Positions 14,601-24,957 of a DNA stretch of 64,000 nt are shown one piece after another. The notes beneath the pieces are model-generated. The model saw only the letters and a program-made list of their open reading frames with translations. It searched no databases and was not told the origin of the DNA. The stretch comes from Anisakis pegreffii (lineage: Eukaryota; Nematoda; Chromadorea; Rhabditida; Anisakidae): the NCBI GenBank assembly GCA_035041965.1, contig JAPYMA010000408.1:248001-312000 (forward strand). Reading direction: 5' to 3'. The position numbers were made by a program, and so were the translations under genes. Each line of letters opens with the position of its first letter. Within the stretch, counting starts at the first letter, position 1.

Positions 14601-17600
14601 CAAAGGTTTTTCCATCGTTTTTCATCGAGGATATAGCCCAGTGATAACTCAGTGAAGCAAGATTGAACATCACTTTGAGATCGGTGAAACACTCTGAAAA
14701 TATTTTTGGTCTAATTTCATCGGACGGTTTCGACATAAATAAAATTTGCAGTTTTGTATCGTAGTGCTCGTACACATCATAAGGACATTTTTGAAATTCA
14801 AAAGCAAAACCTTCTGAGTATTCATGAATGGAGAATTGCAACGGTTGGATTTGAATTGCTTTCCGAATCATGCTTTAAAATTAGTGACGACCCAAAAGTG
14901 TAGTGATCATTTCAAGTTGGAGTATCTATTCATTTCATTCATTGGTTCATGTGACGAGCTGCTGAAATCAACTAAAATGAAAAGCAGTCACAAACTGGAA
15001 CAGATATCAAGAAATCTTTCGCTTTGATCTCTTTTTGAGTGAATACCGTCTCCTGATTTTTGTCAGCTATCGCTTCCATTTCAAATACCGATTAGAGTAT
15101 CAATAAGTGGATAAGTCTTCCTATTTGACCATATGTGTTACCGGTGAACTACTTCTACGCATTCTAATATCACCACCAAACAAGCGATTCGTAAATGTTT
15201 CACTCAAAAAATGCATCCTGTAACAAAACACGTCTGCTGCATGTTCAGTAATTATATGATGAATTATTTCTGCACAGCGGTTAAATCATTGAATTCTGCG
15301 ATGCATAATCATAACAATGATGCATTAATCATGGCTCATAGAGCCGTGATGTCGTTTCGATGCCAAAATGACAACTTTTTTGATGATTGATTGCATTTGC
15401 ATACGAGAAAACAAATTACATGTTTGTCGATAATTGCGTTGTGTGTAATTATTTTAATAAATGACCACCACAAGTGGGAACTTGAAAGAAGATGATTCTA
15501 TTGTTTTGGATTGTTGAAATCCGTAATTCATCTATCGTTCTGTGAGGAGATTCTCGTTTTTAGTTGAACTGAAATTATAAGCTGTATCATGCATGCAATG
15601 CTGACAAAGAGATATTTCGTAGATAATTTCGAAATTGCAGACGTTTGTTCGGTAATAACGTCGATGGTATTAACACAGCGACGAACCGGAGGCTACCACA
15701 AAGACCGCAGTTGACTACGTCTGGAACACAAAGCAATAATCGCGTTGGGAAACAATTTCGTGTCCGATTTGCCGATCAGGTTTCAATTACTACAATAAAA
15801 TATTGTCGGCAAACCTATCATCTTCTTACACAATAAATCGTCTATCCGAAAGTCAAAATTTTCCACCATCGAACCTAAACCGGTTTTCGAAGATGCTCTT
15901 GAATCATTGCTTCTAAAACATCAATTCCTAAAGAAACATCCATCATTCAATTGCACGCTAAGCACAAGCAATTTTATCTTCAAAAAAAATGCATCTCAGC
16001 GTCAACCTCCACACGTCAACAATCGCAACACTAATTCCAGGTTCCATAGAAGGATTATTGAGTGTTCACAATAGCACAAATCCTTTAATAATACCTCAGA
16101 AATTTAATTCCCTCAACGAAATGAATCGGTGAATGCGTAGATGCGATAATTGCAGTGCCTCACAAAATGACGCAATATTTATTCATGTTTACATTTTAAT
16201 TGATTTCGTCAAATGTCGATTCTTAAGTATGACAAAGCAATATTGAAATATTTCAAGTAATATTTCATGTGAAATGTCTCAAAGTACCAAAAATTGTATC
16301 AATCAGGTTTCTTCATCAGCTGATTCGTCGTCATCGTCGTCATGTCAGTCCGAGAACACTATCGATACGGGTGCTGGGGTGGTGACCGCCAATTATTCAG
16401 GATACAACACCGATCGCCTTCCTTCGGCCACATCTTCTGTACGCGATCGACGTACAATATCGTATAACGATGCAGCCGCTGTCGAATTCAATTCGGGTGA
16501 GTCAAACTTACATGAGCAAGTTGACAGTTTAATTGAAACGAAATTAATATTGAGTTTGTCGCTTGGATCTTTTTCGATTCCCTCCAAATTGTTTCATTCT
16601 TTAAAAGTTTTTGATTATCTTTACAAAGCGTCCATTCAATTTACACAAATACTCTAAATGCTATTCAGATTTTGTTGCACAAAAAGCGAATGATGGAGTG
16701 TTGTGTTACGAAGAATTAGAATGTGGTCACATTCAGCAGCAACAACAACAACATCCTCCCAGTTATCCAAACGCTTTGATGCGAATTCGGCAAAACGATC
16801 ATGAAAGATTCTCTAGACACAATGTAATTATTACTCTTCTTCTGAAATGATTTCTAAATATTACTTGGAAATCGACTAGTTCGAATCGAGTGTGTTCACC
16901 TCATCACATGGGCCGTATACGCGGTGTCTATTCGAAAAACTTGTTATCATATCCGTGGCTTATCCGATCCTCCGAGTCAATGAGTTAATGTTGCACGATT
17001 GAAAAGTTCAAGTTCGCGTTGTTTACCATCGTAATGTTTATCGTCACAAATAAGAATTTATTCCGCTCAGCGTTCGATTTTCAATGTGATCTCTTCGTTG
17101 ATTAAACATGCTATGGAACAAGTTTGTTCATCATATCTATGTAAGTATTCGTCACTCAAAGAGAAATTGAACAAAACCGAATGATTTCAGGTGCCTCCTC
17201 GAGTGTTTCGACAATACAACAATCGATCTTCATCTTTGCCGAGGGGACTTCATCATAATTCCGATTACGAAGATGGTACGAGACGAGATTCGATCGATTA
17301 TTTCGATCGTCGAACTCATCAAAAACCACCACAACCACAACAACAGCAGCAGCAGTTCCAACAACATCAACAACAGTTTGATTATAAAGTATTTATCTTT
17401 CACATTTTTTGGAGTTAAGATATGAATCATGTACTCGTTATGAATCTTATCGCGCTTCTACTTAAACAAACTTCACATTACATTTCCTTGATTTCTTTTA
17501 TTCATCTTTCACAACATCAAATTTTCGTTGATAGAGACGACCGATAGGACTCTTTTTTGTTAGTTCATAATATATAATCGTTTGGTACGAATCCTTAATT

Positions 17601-19052
17601 GTAGATGTCTTGAATATACATTGAGTTATGAACATTGATGAAAGTTCATGTCAAAAACACACAGATTGCTATTGCACACTTCTCTTACAAGTCTCTTTTG
17701 AAAATGAAACTTTAGCAAACTGTCGTATCCTTTCAATTACATCATTACTGCTCAATAAGAACCACATGATGATGTTCAAAGATGATGATAATCACAGTAA
17801 TACATGTTTTGTCCAAAAACACCAGTAAGCAATACTTCTGAAGGCTTAAGCTTTAAAAGCGGAACTATCAAGCCGTTTTTCAATATTCGCTATCAATTCG
17901 TTTTCTGCTACCGATTAGCGGTGTCGTGGGAGGTTGTTTTGAGTTAAATGAAGAATTCTCTTCTTTTTTTTCTCTGAAATACATTTGTTCAGGTACCTAA
18001 TAGGAGTCCAGCGGATGGCTTTCTGACGGCACGTAGCGTTGAAAACCTTTCGTCGATAGGAACAAACTTTGGGCTCAGGAGCGGCAGTGGACGACGTCTG
18101 CCAGAGGCACCTTCGGCGCTACCAACAACCGACATCCCCTCAACTGGAGTACGACAGCCGGCATTCAGCAGACAAAGGTCCAATTTTGCTAACTGATCAA
18201 TAATTCTGTGAACGAATTTCTAAATGGATACAATTCCATTGCTCGTACGATACGATATTTGTGGAAAGTACATATTTTTGGTTTATTTGAATGTAAACGA
18301 AATTGGTGACTGTATAGCAGTATAAATGCTCATTGAGAATGTTTAATCATCTTATGGATTCCCTTCTTTGCTTCGTCCCAAATAATTGAGTGTTTAAAGG
18401 CGTGCCAGGAGAGCGCAAGCTGGTGGATATCGATCGCAAAGTGTTGGTCGTCTGCCGAGAGAGATTCCAATCAGCCGAAATAACGATGAATTTTTGCAGC
18501 GTTCGGCTCATAACTATTACAGGTTAGCTATTGCACAATACTAATTATTTGTGGGAAGAGGAATTCAATTGGCTAATCATTCAACAATCAGTTAATTGAA
18601 TTGAACCTTTAAGGGCGAATCTACCAGCAGTTCGTGCTCAGTTGATCGCGCTGGATCATCGTGGATTTCGTACTGTTCTCATCGAGAAGTTACAACCAGG
18701 ACCATTCGGATTTTATATAGCCACTGGTGTGTTGAATCAAAAACGAGGTGTGTCATTGATATGAGCACGATGCATATCATTCAAACCATCCATCCCCAAT
18801 ATAATTTAACTAACATCAAAAAATGTTAGGATTTTGATACTATTAACTAATATATCAATTGTTTCAGGCATCTTCATCTCACGAGTGTCCATACCATCCT
18901 TAACACCAGTCCTATCGGTTGGTGATGAGATAATTTACGTGGAGGACGAACTGATAAAAGGACGAAGTCTGGAATATGTGCAATCGTTGATAGCTGGCAA
19001 AACAACCGTTACAATTGTTCTGTTGCCGAGTGTTGGGTCTGCACTGTGTTGA
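11621..19052 (+). CDS. PDZ-domain protein, ten exons, 558 aa
   Basis: Exons by splice site and phase: 11618-11750, 12001-12238, 15641-15779, 16307-16496, 16669-16823, 17191-17388, 17993-18177, 18400-18522, 18614-18747, 18868-19052. All junctions are GT/AG and keep one frame from ATG 11621 to TGA 19050. The exon starts right after ATTGCAG, so this acceptor could serve spliced-leader addition just upstream of the ATG, or join an unseen upstream exon. The N-terminal 450 residues are low complexity: a PPIPPPKPK segment near residue 12, Ser/Asn-rich stretches, and Gln runs in exons 5 and 6. The last two exons encode one PDZ domain (about residues 470-555). Its carboxylate-binding loop reads PFGF, and it contains GIFISRV and the VGDEII turn, resembling Par6-like PDZ domains. 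The protein ends 8 residues beyond the domain. A cytoplasmic scaffold binding C-terminal tails is the family expectation; the specific orthologue is not recognised. Confidence 0.85.
14288..15027. other. ORF-dense patch inside intron 2 of the PDZ gene
   Basis: Within the 3.4-kb second intron are three medium open frames: 14288-14500 (+), 14593-14871 (-, 92 codons) and 14824-15027 (+). The minus frame reads as a fairly balanced soluble-protein-like sequence, but I recognise no family, and the frames overlap on opposite strands. It may be a decayed element or chance. Confidence 0.25.
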
Positions 19053-19302
19053 TTATTATCGCATAATGAGTAATAATTGTTCATCACTGTTTGCTGATGC
19101 CATACGCTCAAACAATACCAATTACATGCTTGTTGTATACAAACTGTTGTTCTTTAGTATAGACATGCACGAACAACCTAGTGATATTATACAGTTCCAT
19201 GATTGGAATTTGATTGTATAAAAAAGTCTTTAAGAATGCATCCAATTAGAAATGATGGACTGAAGACGTTCAGTGACAGTGAAATATCCACAGCTCAGTA
19301 GC

Positions 19303-19308
19303 AATAAA
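19303..19308 (+). terminator. Poly(A) signal of the PDZ gene
   Basis: AATAAA about 250 bp after the TGA at 19050-19052. A second AATAAA lies near 19365. Confidence 0.45.
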
Positions 19309-20023
19309 AAATTTTGGGATTTTGATAGCTTTTAGCTGACATCAATGAATGTACACAGTATCAGTGAAATAAACTATCAGGAAGTGTTGCGTCGAAGTCG
19401 TTAGCATGCAGCGTTTCTCGATGTAATTTCTTGTTCTTCTCAGACGCGTTTCATTTTTGAAGTGGTTTGATTTGATTTGAAGCTGTTGCTTTCGAATGTT
19501 TTCGTTGCAGTTGTGTCTAGCAATTGGTAAAGATTAATAATTGCTGTACGATTAATAAGAAAACACTATAATTCTGACTGTTCCATATCGCCTTTCTATA
19601 TCTCTCAACTTTACACACATCAGCAAATCCATTCGTGAAACTTTCATAGAACCATCAGAAATGAGAGATTGCGCACGTTGTTACGAGATCATTTATTCGA
19701 TGAAAATCATGCGTTACTGACGCAGCTCAGTAGCAGATTTTCCAGGATTGCTGTTTGTCTTTATTCGTCAGATGAATAGGTTTATTCATTTAGCGTTTTG
19801 GAAAAATAACAGGCATTTGAGTGAAAATATTGCATCATGCTGTTAAGTTGTCAATGATCGGATCGAAATCTTTTGATGGATTGCTAATTTTTAAACTGGG
19901 TAAAAATAATTTCAGTGCAATGTGAAACTATCTTTCTACCGGAATTAAGTGTGTAGCGTTGGTACAAACTTTTGAACAGTGAATATTTATTATTTTTAAG
20001 AAATGTTTCTGTGAATGTAAATC

Positions 20024-20085
20024 TGATGAAATTACGACCACAATTCGGTAATATTTATTGAATGGATCAATGAATAAAGACGACT
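20024..20085. repeat. Dispersed repeat, copy at 20 kb
   Basis: Shares a diverged stretch including TTCGGTAATA, a GGAT core and TCAATGAATAAA-like sequence with about 26448-26510. Both copies begin with a GATGAAA-type motif. The family is unidentified. Confidence 0.4.
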
Positions 20086-20523
20086 TCACCACATTCTTGC
20101 TTTGCGATTACTGCTATCAATGAATTGAACGGAACAAGGCAGTAATGATGATTGAACAAACAACCTCAAAGTAGCCAAGGATCAAGCACACAGTTATTTG
20201 TTGATGTCAAATTCAATGGTAGATATATTCGAAAATTCCCATTACTGATAAATAATAATGAAACATTATTGGAGTAGGGTACTAGCTTGAAACTATGAAA
20301 TGAAACGGAGAACTCATCAAAACAATTAGAGAATAGGGGCGAATTTTATGGAAGTGAAATTGTCATGGAAGCGAATATTTACTGATAAGTAGAAAGCCGG
20401 ACTTTGATTTTCGTAGGTAAAAGAACAGGCTTGCTCTTTTATCCACAAATCTATGCTGGCATGATCTTATTAATAGCTATGTTTCAGAGCGCATTTGTTG
20501 AAATAATATAACAGCAGATTATC

Positions 20524-20733
20524 TACAATGATAAACGAATCACAAGAAGATTATGTACACGATTTGAACTTTTTAACAATTCCATATTCAAACGTTCTAC
20601 TGGCTAATGAGACGAAATTCTTCTGTATTTCAGTTATTATCTAATAATGAACACTTTCCACGAATCACAACAAGATGACGAATATGATTTGAGCATTTCA
20701 ACAGTTTTGTATTCCAACAATCGAGAGGAATTG
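20524..20733. repeat. Diverged tandem-like duplication
   Basis: Two related segments start with ACGAATCACAA at about 20535 and 20660. They stay alignable over about 60-70 bp through a GATTTGA core and a TTCCA/TATTC block. No coding content is apparent. Confidence 0.4.
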
Positions 20734-20899
20734 TTCAGAAATGAAAACTAAAAATCCTCTCTCCCACGACTTGATTCAAAAGTCGAGATCCTCTTGCAAA
20801 TACTGGTTGTGGTCAACTGTTTCAGTATGTTACATCCACAAGAAACTGAACTGCATTGGAAATGCAATAAGGAGAAATGTAAAGCGTTCGCAGTACTGC

Positions 20900-21296
20900 G
20901 AGAAATATGAATGAGAGTGAATCAGTGATATGTCTGGAAAGAATGAGAAAAGTGTCGCGATATAATGAAATTATAGTGTATTTTGGAAAATGAGAACTAA
21001 GAGTGATGAAACATAATGAAAATCAGATTTGGACGCTGAACGTGGAATGCGTAGCTTGAATAGAGTGCAGAAGAATGGCTTGTGTGGAAGGTATGTATTC
21101 ACATGAAGTGTTCGTTGCACATATTCACTTAAAGAGCTGTTCACCAATGGTGTATTGTTGATTTTCACGTCGAGTTGACGTGCATTCTCATCACTCTGAT
21201 TCCTCTCCTCGACAACCGTGTTTCAATTGCACCATATGAAAACAATTTCTTATTCACTGCAGTCACATCATCGATTCACTCGCATTCATAATTCTC
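20900..21296. mobile_element. Foldback (MITE-like) element, 397 bp
   Basis: The outer 24 bp at 20900-20923 and 21273-21296 are inverted repeats with 22 of 24 positions matching. The left arm is purine-rich with a GAATGAGAG core; the right arm is its complement with CTCGCATTC. Similarity continues inward with gaps. The left arm shares GAGAGTGAAT, GTCTG and AAAGAATGAGAA blocks with arms of the elements at 32.3 and 59.4 kb, so this is one family. No transposase frame is present. Confidence 0.6.
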
Positions 21297-22397
21297 CAAT
21301 GATTGTGCACTCTGCTTATTTCTTCTAGTTGCATTTTCAGTGCAAGTGCATTTAAAGCATAAATGATATGGAAAAGATGGATAAAGTGTGCAAAAGAACT
21401 TGGTAAAATGCGATTTATTCTCTTCTAATTTTGAAAATATGCGCTTCAAATTCTTGTGGGTATCGTGGATAGAAGGAATCTGTTAATGGATTAGTAAATA
21501 ATTTATCGCTTTCCCCTTGAATTTGTGCATTCATGGGTTCTTGTTCTGCTATTATCTCGTGCTATTTTTTGTCATATGGAATAGTTTACCACTACGTGAG
21601 AATGTCATAGTGCTTTATTCGCCGATAAACATGTTGGTCAATGTCGTAATATTGGAATGTCTTAGTATTGTGATTGGCCACTTCTGATGAAAATTCATTG
21701 CTCGTAAGTTGGTCAATAGAATATATCAACAGAAAAGTAATATAGCAGAACATCATTATCTCGAGTTTCTCATGATAGAAACTCAAATAGGGAACACCAA
21801 TTTTTCAGCACTCCGCACGTGAACATTTTTTTTCCAATGTTAACACCGTTCTTATTATAACATTTTTATGAACACGAACCAATCGGTCATTCGAAATGCA
21901 TTCATTCATTTCATCCGTTGAAGTCAATTGAAGTGATTGGATTGATAACAGCAATATGAATTTTATAAGAGGAAATAACACAAATGTTTGAGAGATAATG
22001 GGATGAGCAAATTGAATATCTCTTTGGAGGATTTTCCTTGTTGAAAATAAGTGTTTTAAGCGATGAACGTACTCTGATAACATTCATAGAAGTTGAGTTT
22101 CATGCTCACATCATGTAAGATGGTATACAGTTCAGTGATCAGTTTCTTTTTTCAATCGCTTCCATCCCATTCACAACGTGCACTCCATTCCGGATCGTAC
22201 CTTGGAATTGCACTCAGATTGTCGACCTCAAATTCCAGTTATGCAACCTGTTTCTTATGAATAATAGATCCAAATACTATTCCCCTATCAAATGGATGAA
22301 TCGATCAAATATCCTTGCTGTGCGAGAATATACCATGCTATTTGAGAAGTACCGTAAAAAATGTGGGCAAAGAACAATGAAATTTAGAGCAATTAAT

Positions 22398-22403
22398 TTA
22401 TTG
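22398..22403 (-). terminator. Poly(A) signal of the DB-module gene
   Basis: AATAAA on the minus strand about 60 bp beyond the proposed stop codon of the DB-module gene. Confidence 0.5.
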
Positions 22404-22464
22404 ATATCCTATGAGAGAGCCTGAGAAGTGATAAGTTGCTTAGCTGGTATTAAACCTGATAATG

Positions 22465-24957
22465 TCATTGCATCCACTGAGTAGTAAGGAAGGACGATAA
22501 AGTGAGATAACAGAATTTTGAAAGAAACTCACATGACACTGAATAATTGTTTGGATATCGTTCAGACACGGTTGATATGAGAATATACTTTGAAGGTCAC
22601 AAGTGGGTACATCACCTTTGCAAAAACTCAGACAATCTGCGGAAACTCCTTAAAATAACATCAATTTTTCTTCATTTGTTACTTCCTCGATTAGTTTTTG
22701 TCCTTTTTCTTTGTTTCGGGTACGACAAATTTTTTACTCAAAAACATGGTTTATTTATTATGGCTTCCTCAATTAAGCTGAGCAGTGACAGGGCTTCTTA
22801 GGTTATGTTTAAGTATCACTTGGAAGTGAGCATCTTATTATGCTTCAAAATGTCTGAATCACTCGAAACTATGAGCAGCATCAATATATATTCACAATTT
22901 TAAAGTCATTTTGCAAAATTCCTGAATTCGCAATGGATACAGTTCAGTTGGCCTTGATCATTCCAATGGATACAGCTGAAATCACTCATTTCCATAAAGC
23001 GAATTCTCACCTTTCTTTTGACAGCATTTGATGTTGTCGTTCGCATCTGCTGCACAATAGGCCCAAGTGGTCAGTTGAGAAACGCATTTGACACCCGTAC
23101 TGCTATTTAACTGAAGAGATAACGTACTAATTGACTTAAGACCAAATAAGTGCTGACTACAGAATATCAACAAATCGGGACAGCTGTTCAGTGCCACTTC
23201 ACAGAAAAAAATCATCAGCATTGAACACCATAAGAGAGATGAAGATTTCAGGTTATTGTGATTAAGCGTAAGTGAAAATAAAAGCAGGTTATGACTAATA
23301 TCCTAACATAAGGAAAGATAAGAACTCAACCAATCCACGTAATATGATAATCCTTTATTGAGGTAATATGATAATTCTTTGGATAGCTCAAACAGTTGGG
23401 CAGCTTATTATCACGATCAAAACAGTGAAATGCGATTTTATCAAGTTTTTATGAACTAATAATATTCCGATTGCCTCAGATAAACTCAGCGACAAAGTTG
23501 GCTGCAGAAAGTCTTAATATACGGAGTAAAAATTATAAATACTCGATGTTAAGGTTGTTTATGAATGCAGTCAGCGGTGAATGCAGACCGGAAGGCTTGC
23601 ATTTATACGATGTCAGCATTTGCTCAGGATGGATATGCTGTAGGGTAACATCGAGATTATTGAATAAGATGTTATCGAAGGAAATTGCTGCTGATTATAA
23701 GATCAGATTTCTCCCACAGTGGGCGTCGGTGGTTCAGTGGTAGAATGCTCGCCTGCCACGCGGGCGGCCCGGGTTCGATTCCCGGCCGACGCAATACTTT
23801 TCCTACCTTAACCTAACAATCAGTAGAGTAATGGTTCATGAACATTCTATTGATCACCTATTTTGCGACAAACTCCTGGATACCTCAGTCACTTACGTCA
23901 CAGCATGACTGTTTGGAACACAACCACCTCGAGGAATCAAGTTACAATAATGGCTCTGTTCCACACTTCTGGCAAGATTTCTTTTTTTCTAACGATCAAA
24001 CTGATCAAATTGCCCACACCTCCAATTCTTGTGTTCTATTCCCGAGGAAGAGAATAGGAATAGAACGGGAACAAAATGCTTTAACAAGAGCCGAGTCATC
24101 ACTTATCATGTTATTATGGAGGATAGAATAGAATTTTTGTTATCAAGTAATTCCGATGTTGGGTTGATGTTATTGTTTTTCCATGGTATTTAACATATAA
24201 CCAGTTATTTATATTTAATATATATATATAACTGTTCAAAGATTGTTTGCACCTCATCAACGGTGGTATTGTAGCCACATAACGGCAGGCAGAATCCCAT
24301 GCCACGTCGTCCAACCGTTCTACAGCACGTCTGAATTCGTTCATAATGCATCGCATCACACGAACATCGACACGTTTTCTTCAGAGTTTGAGACTTCAGA
24401 CTGCTGCCGTAGCATTCACCCTACAAAAAAAATAAACGTCATCAGATAAACAGAATCAAGCGGCCACGAATGATGACATCCATGGAAAAAAGTTTCAAAT
24501 GAACTTCGCAGTTTCAATGTCCAACTGAATTTTCGATTTTTGCAGAATTTCCTCCCAGTTGACTGAAAATATTTCGAAAACCATTTATAACATCCATTCT
24601 AATCGTTCATCTCTTGTGAGAATGACTGTTGTTTTTCAAGAATCTAAATAACTTAGGCACTCTAGTTGTAAACAGATTATGATAGCTTTTTCAGTGAAAA
24701 AAAACGATAAGAAACTATTCGTTGTCGAATCCAAGCTTAAGTTTGTGTTCTAAAAGCACTAACAACAAAATAATTCGATCAAACAACTTCATATATCTCA
24801 AAACACGTACATTCACAGCTTTCTGGATGCAATACGGTTTTTCGTGAGCGCATAACGCCTTCAAGTCACTGACAGACAGCTTTCCATAAAGTAATTCCGC
24901 ATACCAGATCAATACAAATGATATAAAGACCAAACAATTTGAACTGTCAATCAGCAT
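22465..24957 (-). CDS. Secreted DB-module cysteine-rich protein, 180 aa
   Basis: Five exons in minus orientation: 24811-24957, 24253-24420, 23011-23110, 22533-22648, 22465-22476. All introns are GT/AG with matching phase. The first exon encodes a signal peptide (hydrophobic core LVFISFVLIWY, cleavage near residue 25). The rest matches the nematode DB module: a TCC pair followed by a CLPLC motif in exon 2, a CAADANDNIKCC block in exon 3, and CLSFC plus a C-x2-DIQTII-QC ending in exon 4. DB modules are extracellular disulphide-bonded domains of nematode secreted or cuticle-associated proteins; the precise role is unknown. The final exon is only WMQ-stop; an alternative acceptor at about 22419 would end ALS-stop instead. 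Intron 2 (1.1 kb) contains a tRNA gene on the other strand. Confidence 0.85.
23723..23793 (+). tRNA. tRNA-Gly (anticodon GCC)
   Basis: A 71-base cloverleaf. The acceptor stem GCGTCGG (23723-23729) pairs fully with CCGACGC (23786-23792), and A at 23793 is the discriminator base. The D-arm carries the GGTTCAGTGGTAGAA box A. The anticodon loop is CTGCCAC with anticodon GCC, on a stem with CTCGC/GCGGG. The T-arm GGTTCGATTCC is a consensus box B. Length and sequence match typical eukaryotic tRNA-Gly(GCC). No intron. CCA is not encoded, as expected. It lies inside an intron of the DB-module gene on the opposite strand. A TTTT run at 23798-23801 is a likely Pol III terminator. Confidence 0.97.
23798..23801 (+). 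terminator. Pol III terminator of tRNA-Gly
   Basis: TTTT beginning 5 bases after the tRNA 3' end (aatacTTTTcc context). Confidence 0.6.

Larger units (their letters stand above)
19309..22397. other. Repeat-bearing intergenic region
   Basis: No gene recognised between the PDZ gene and the DB-module gene. It contains a foldback element (20900-21296), an internally duplicated repeat (about 20524-20733), and a segment near 20020-20085 that recurs at about 26440-26510. Confidence 0.45.
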
